A stretch of DNA of 64,000 bases, from the NCBI GenBank assembly GCA_036245805.1, contig BTRK01000005.1, positions 19,320,984-19,384,983 on the forward strand. Direction: 5' to 3'. The stretch is from Pristionchus mayeri (Eukaryota > Nematoda > Chromadorea > Rhabditida > Neodiplogasteridae). Below the pieces are notes generated by a model. That model saw only the letters and a program-made list of their open reading frames with translations. It was not told where the DNA came from and made no database searches. This document shows positions 63,282 through 64,000 of this stretch, in pieces (within the stretch, counting starts at the first letter, position 1; the number at the start of each line of letters is the position of its first letter). A program made the translations under genes and the position numbers.

Positions 63282-64000
63282 GAGGGATGCTCTGTCGCCC
63301 TTGTTTTTGAATTGATAAATTGTTTTTTGTTACCGAAGATCGCATTTACGGAACTGATGGTAAAGGCCATGACAGGATTACCGAATGGAACAAACGGAGT
63401 GTGAGGGGGTGAAGGCAAAACTCGTAACAAAGAAGTTGGTGAAGTATTAGTGCGGATATCAATTGTTCGAATAGGTAACTTTTGTTTTAGGGTTTTCCTA
63501 ATTAATAGTAATAAGGATCATACTTTGATTAGGAAGTGATTAGTATGTCTCAAAAATCTATCTCAAGTCCTTGTGAAGAGCGTCTATATTCTTTTGCCCT
63601 TTTTCTCGTGCACTTATTTCTTGTTCAATCGATAGTTTTTTTTCAATTTAGGGTATATAAGGGTGGATTTTAATAATTATTTTACGAAAAAGTAACCTTC
63701 TTTTTGAGTTGTTTACCTATTAGTACAGATTACACGTTAGAATGTTTCATGTCTCAAATCGATATCTCAAGTGGAATTTTTTTTGTCATGTACACTGCTC
63801 AATCAATTATTTTTTCATTGTAGGGTAAATAATATAACGATTGCAAAATGTATCCCCTACCGCAAAATAGTACATCGATTACATTGGCGATCAAGGAATT
63901 TTATTCCTGTGGTCCTATGCGGATGCTACGGTATCCACTAGCTGACGAGGCTTTAGCGTTTTTATGAACAGCGTGCTCTACTTATGCAGTCTCCTCTCTT
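63282..64000. other. Downstream region, no gene seen
   Basis: AT-rich. Two related blocks (near 63540-63680 and 63745-63835) share TATGTCTCAAAAATCTATCTC-type, TCGTGCACTT/TCATGTACACT, CAATCGAT/CAATCAATTA and TTAGGGTATATAA/TAGGGTAAATAAT segments, a weak direct repeat of about 190 bp. Confidence 0.35.

Overview
This window is eukaryotic nuclear DNA and most likely comes from a free-living nematode. Coding sequence is cut into many small exons (mostly 50-130 bp) by short introns. Several start codons lie directly behind a pyrimidine-rich AG, as nematode spliced-leader acceptors do (PIG-O, RPA49, HERPUD-like, dynactin p25, LZTFL1 and Arp3 homologues). Genes also sit head to tail on one strand with short spacing. 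The very small exons and moderate GC would suit a diplogastrid such as Pristionchus, but that is inference.

Layout. 1-16.8 kb is a minus-strand cluster: an NF-YC homologue, the RNA polymerase I subunit RPA49, a long multi-exon basic protein that may be Treslin/SLD-3-like, a lysine-rich protein with a ubiquitin-interacting-like motif, and PIG-O (GPI-anchor synthesis, cut by the window edge). A 500-base assembly gap lies at 10171-10670. 17.1-25.6 kb is a plus-strand cluster: LZTFL1, Arp3 and dynactin p25 (DCTN5). The last intron of Arp3 carries an antisense gene whose protein has about six 22-residue repeats that look like a beta-solenoid. 26.3-32.1 kb holds two complete cathepsin L-like protease genes and the last exons of a third, all on the minus strand.

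30.4-42.9 kb is packed with mobile DNA: a chain of very long inverted repeats (foldback elements, 0.85-2 kb) inserted end to end in TA-rich sequence, a mariner-like element, and a Helitron-like element. 43.4-44.5 kb has a four-fold tandem duplication of what looks like one exon of a membrane protein. 45.3-54.2 kb has a secreted protein of unknown function, an antisense seven-helix receptor, and an LRR-plus-Ig type I membrane protein. 55.0-60.9 kb is a HERPUD-like ER membrane protein with one intron almost wholly occupied by a 3.6 kb nested palindrome. 62.7-63.3 kb is ribosomal protein S21.

The genes do not form one pathway; most are housekeeping genes. The least explained items are the giant palindromes (including one inside a transcribed intron), the repeat protein nested in Arp3, introns of only 29 nt, and GC-AG introns in four genes. 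Exon limits for the minus-strand genes are approximate except where stated.
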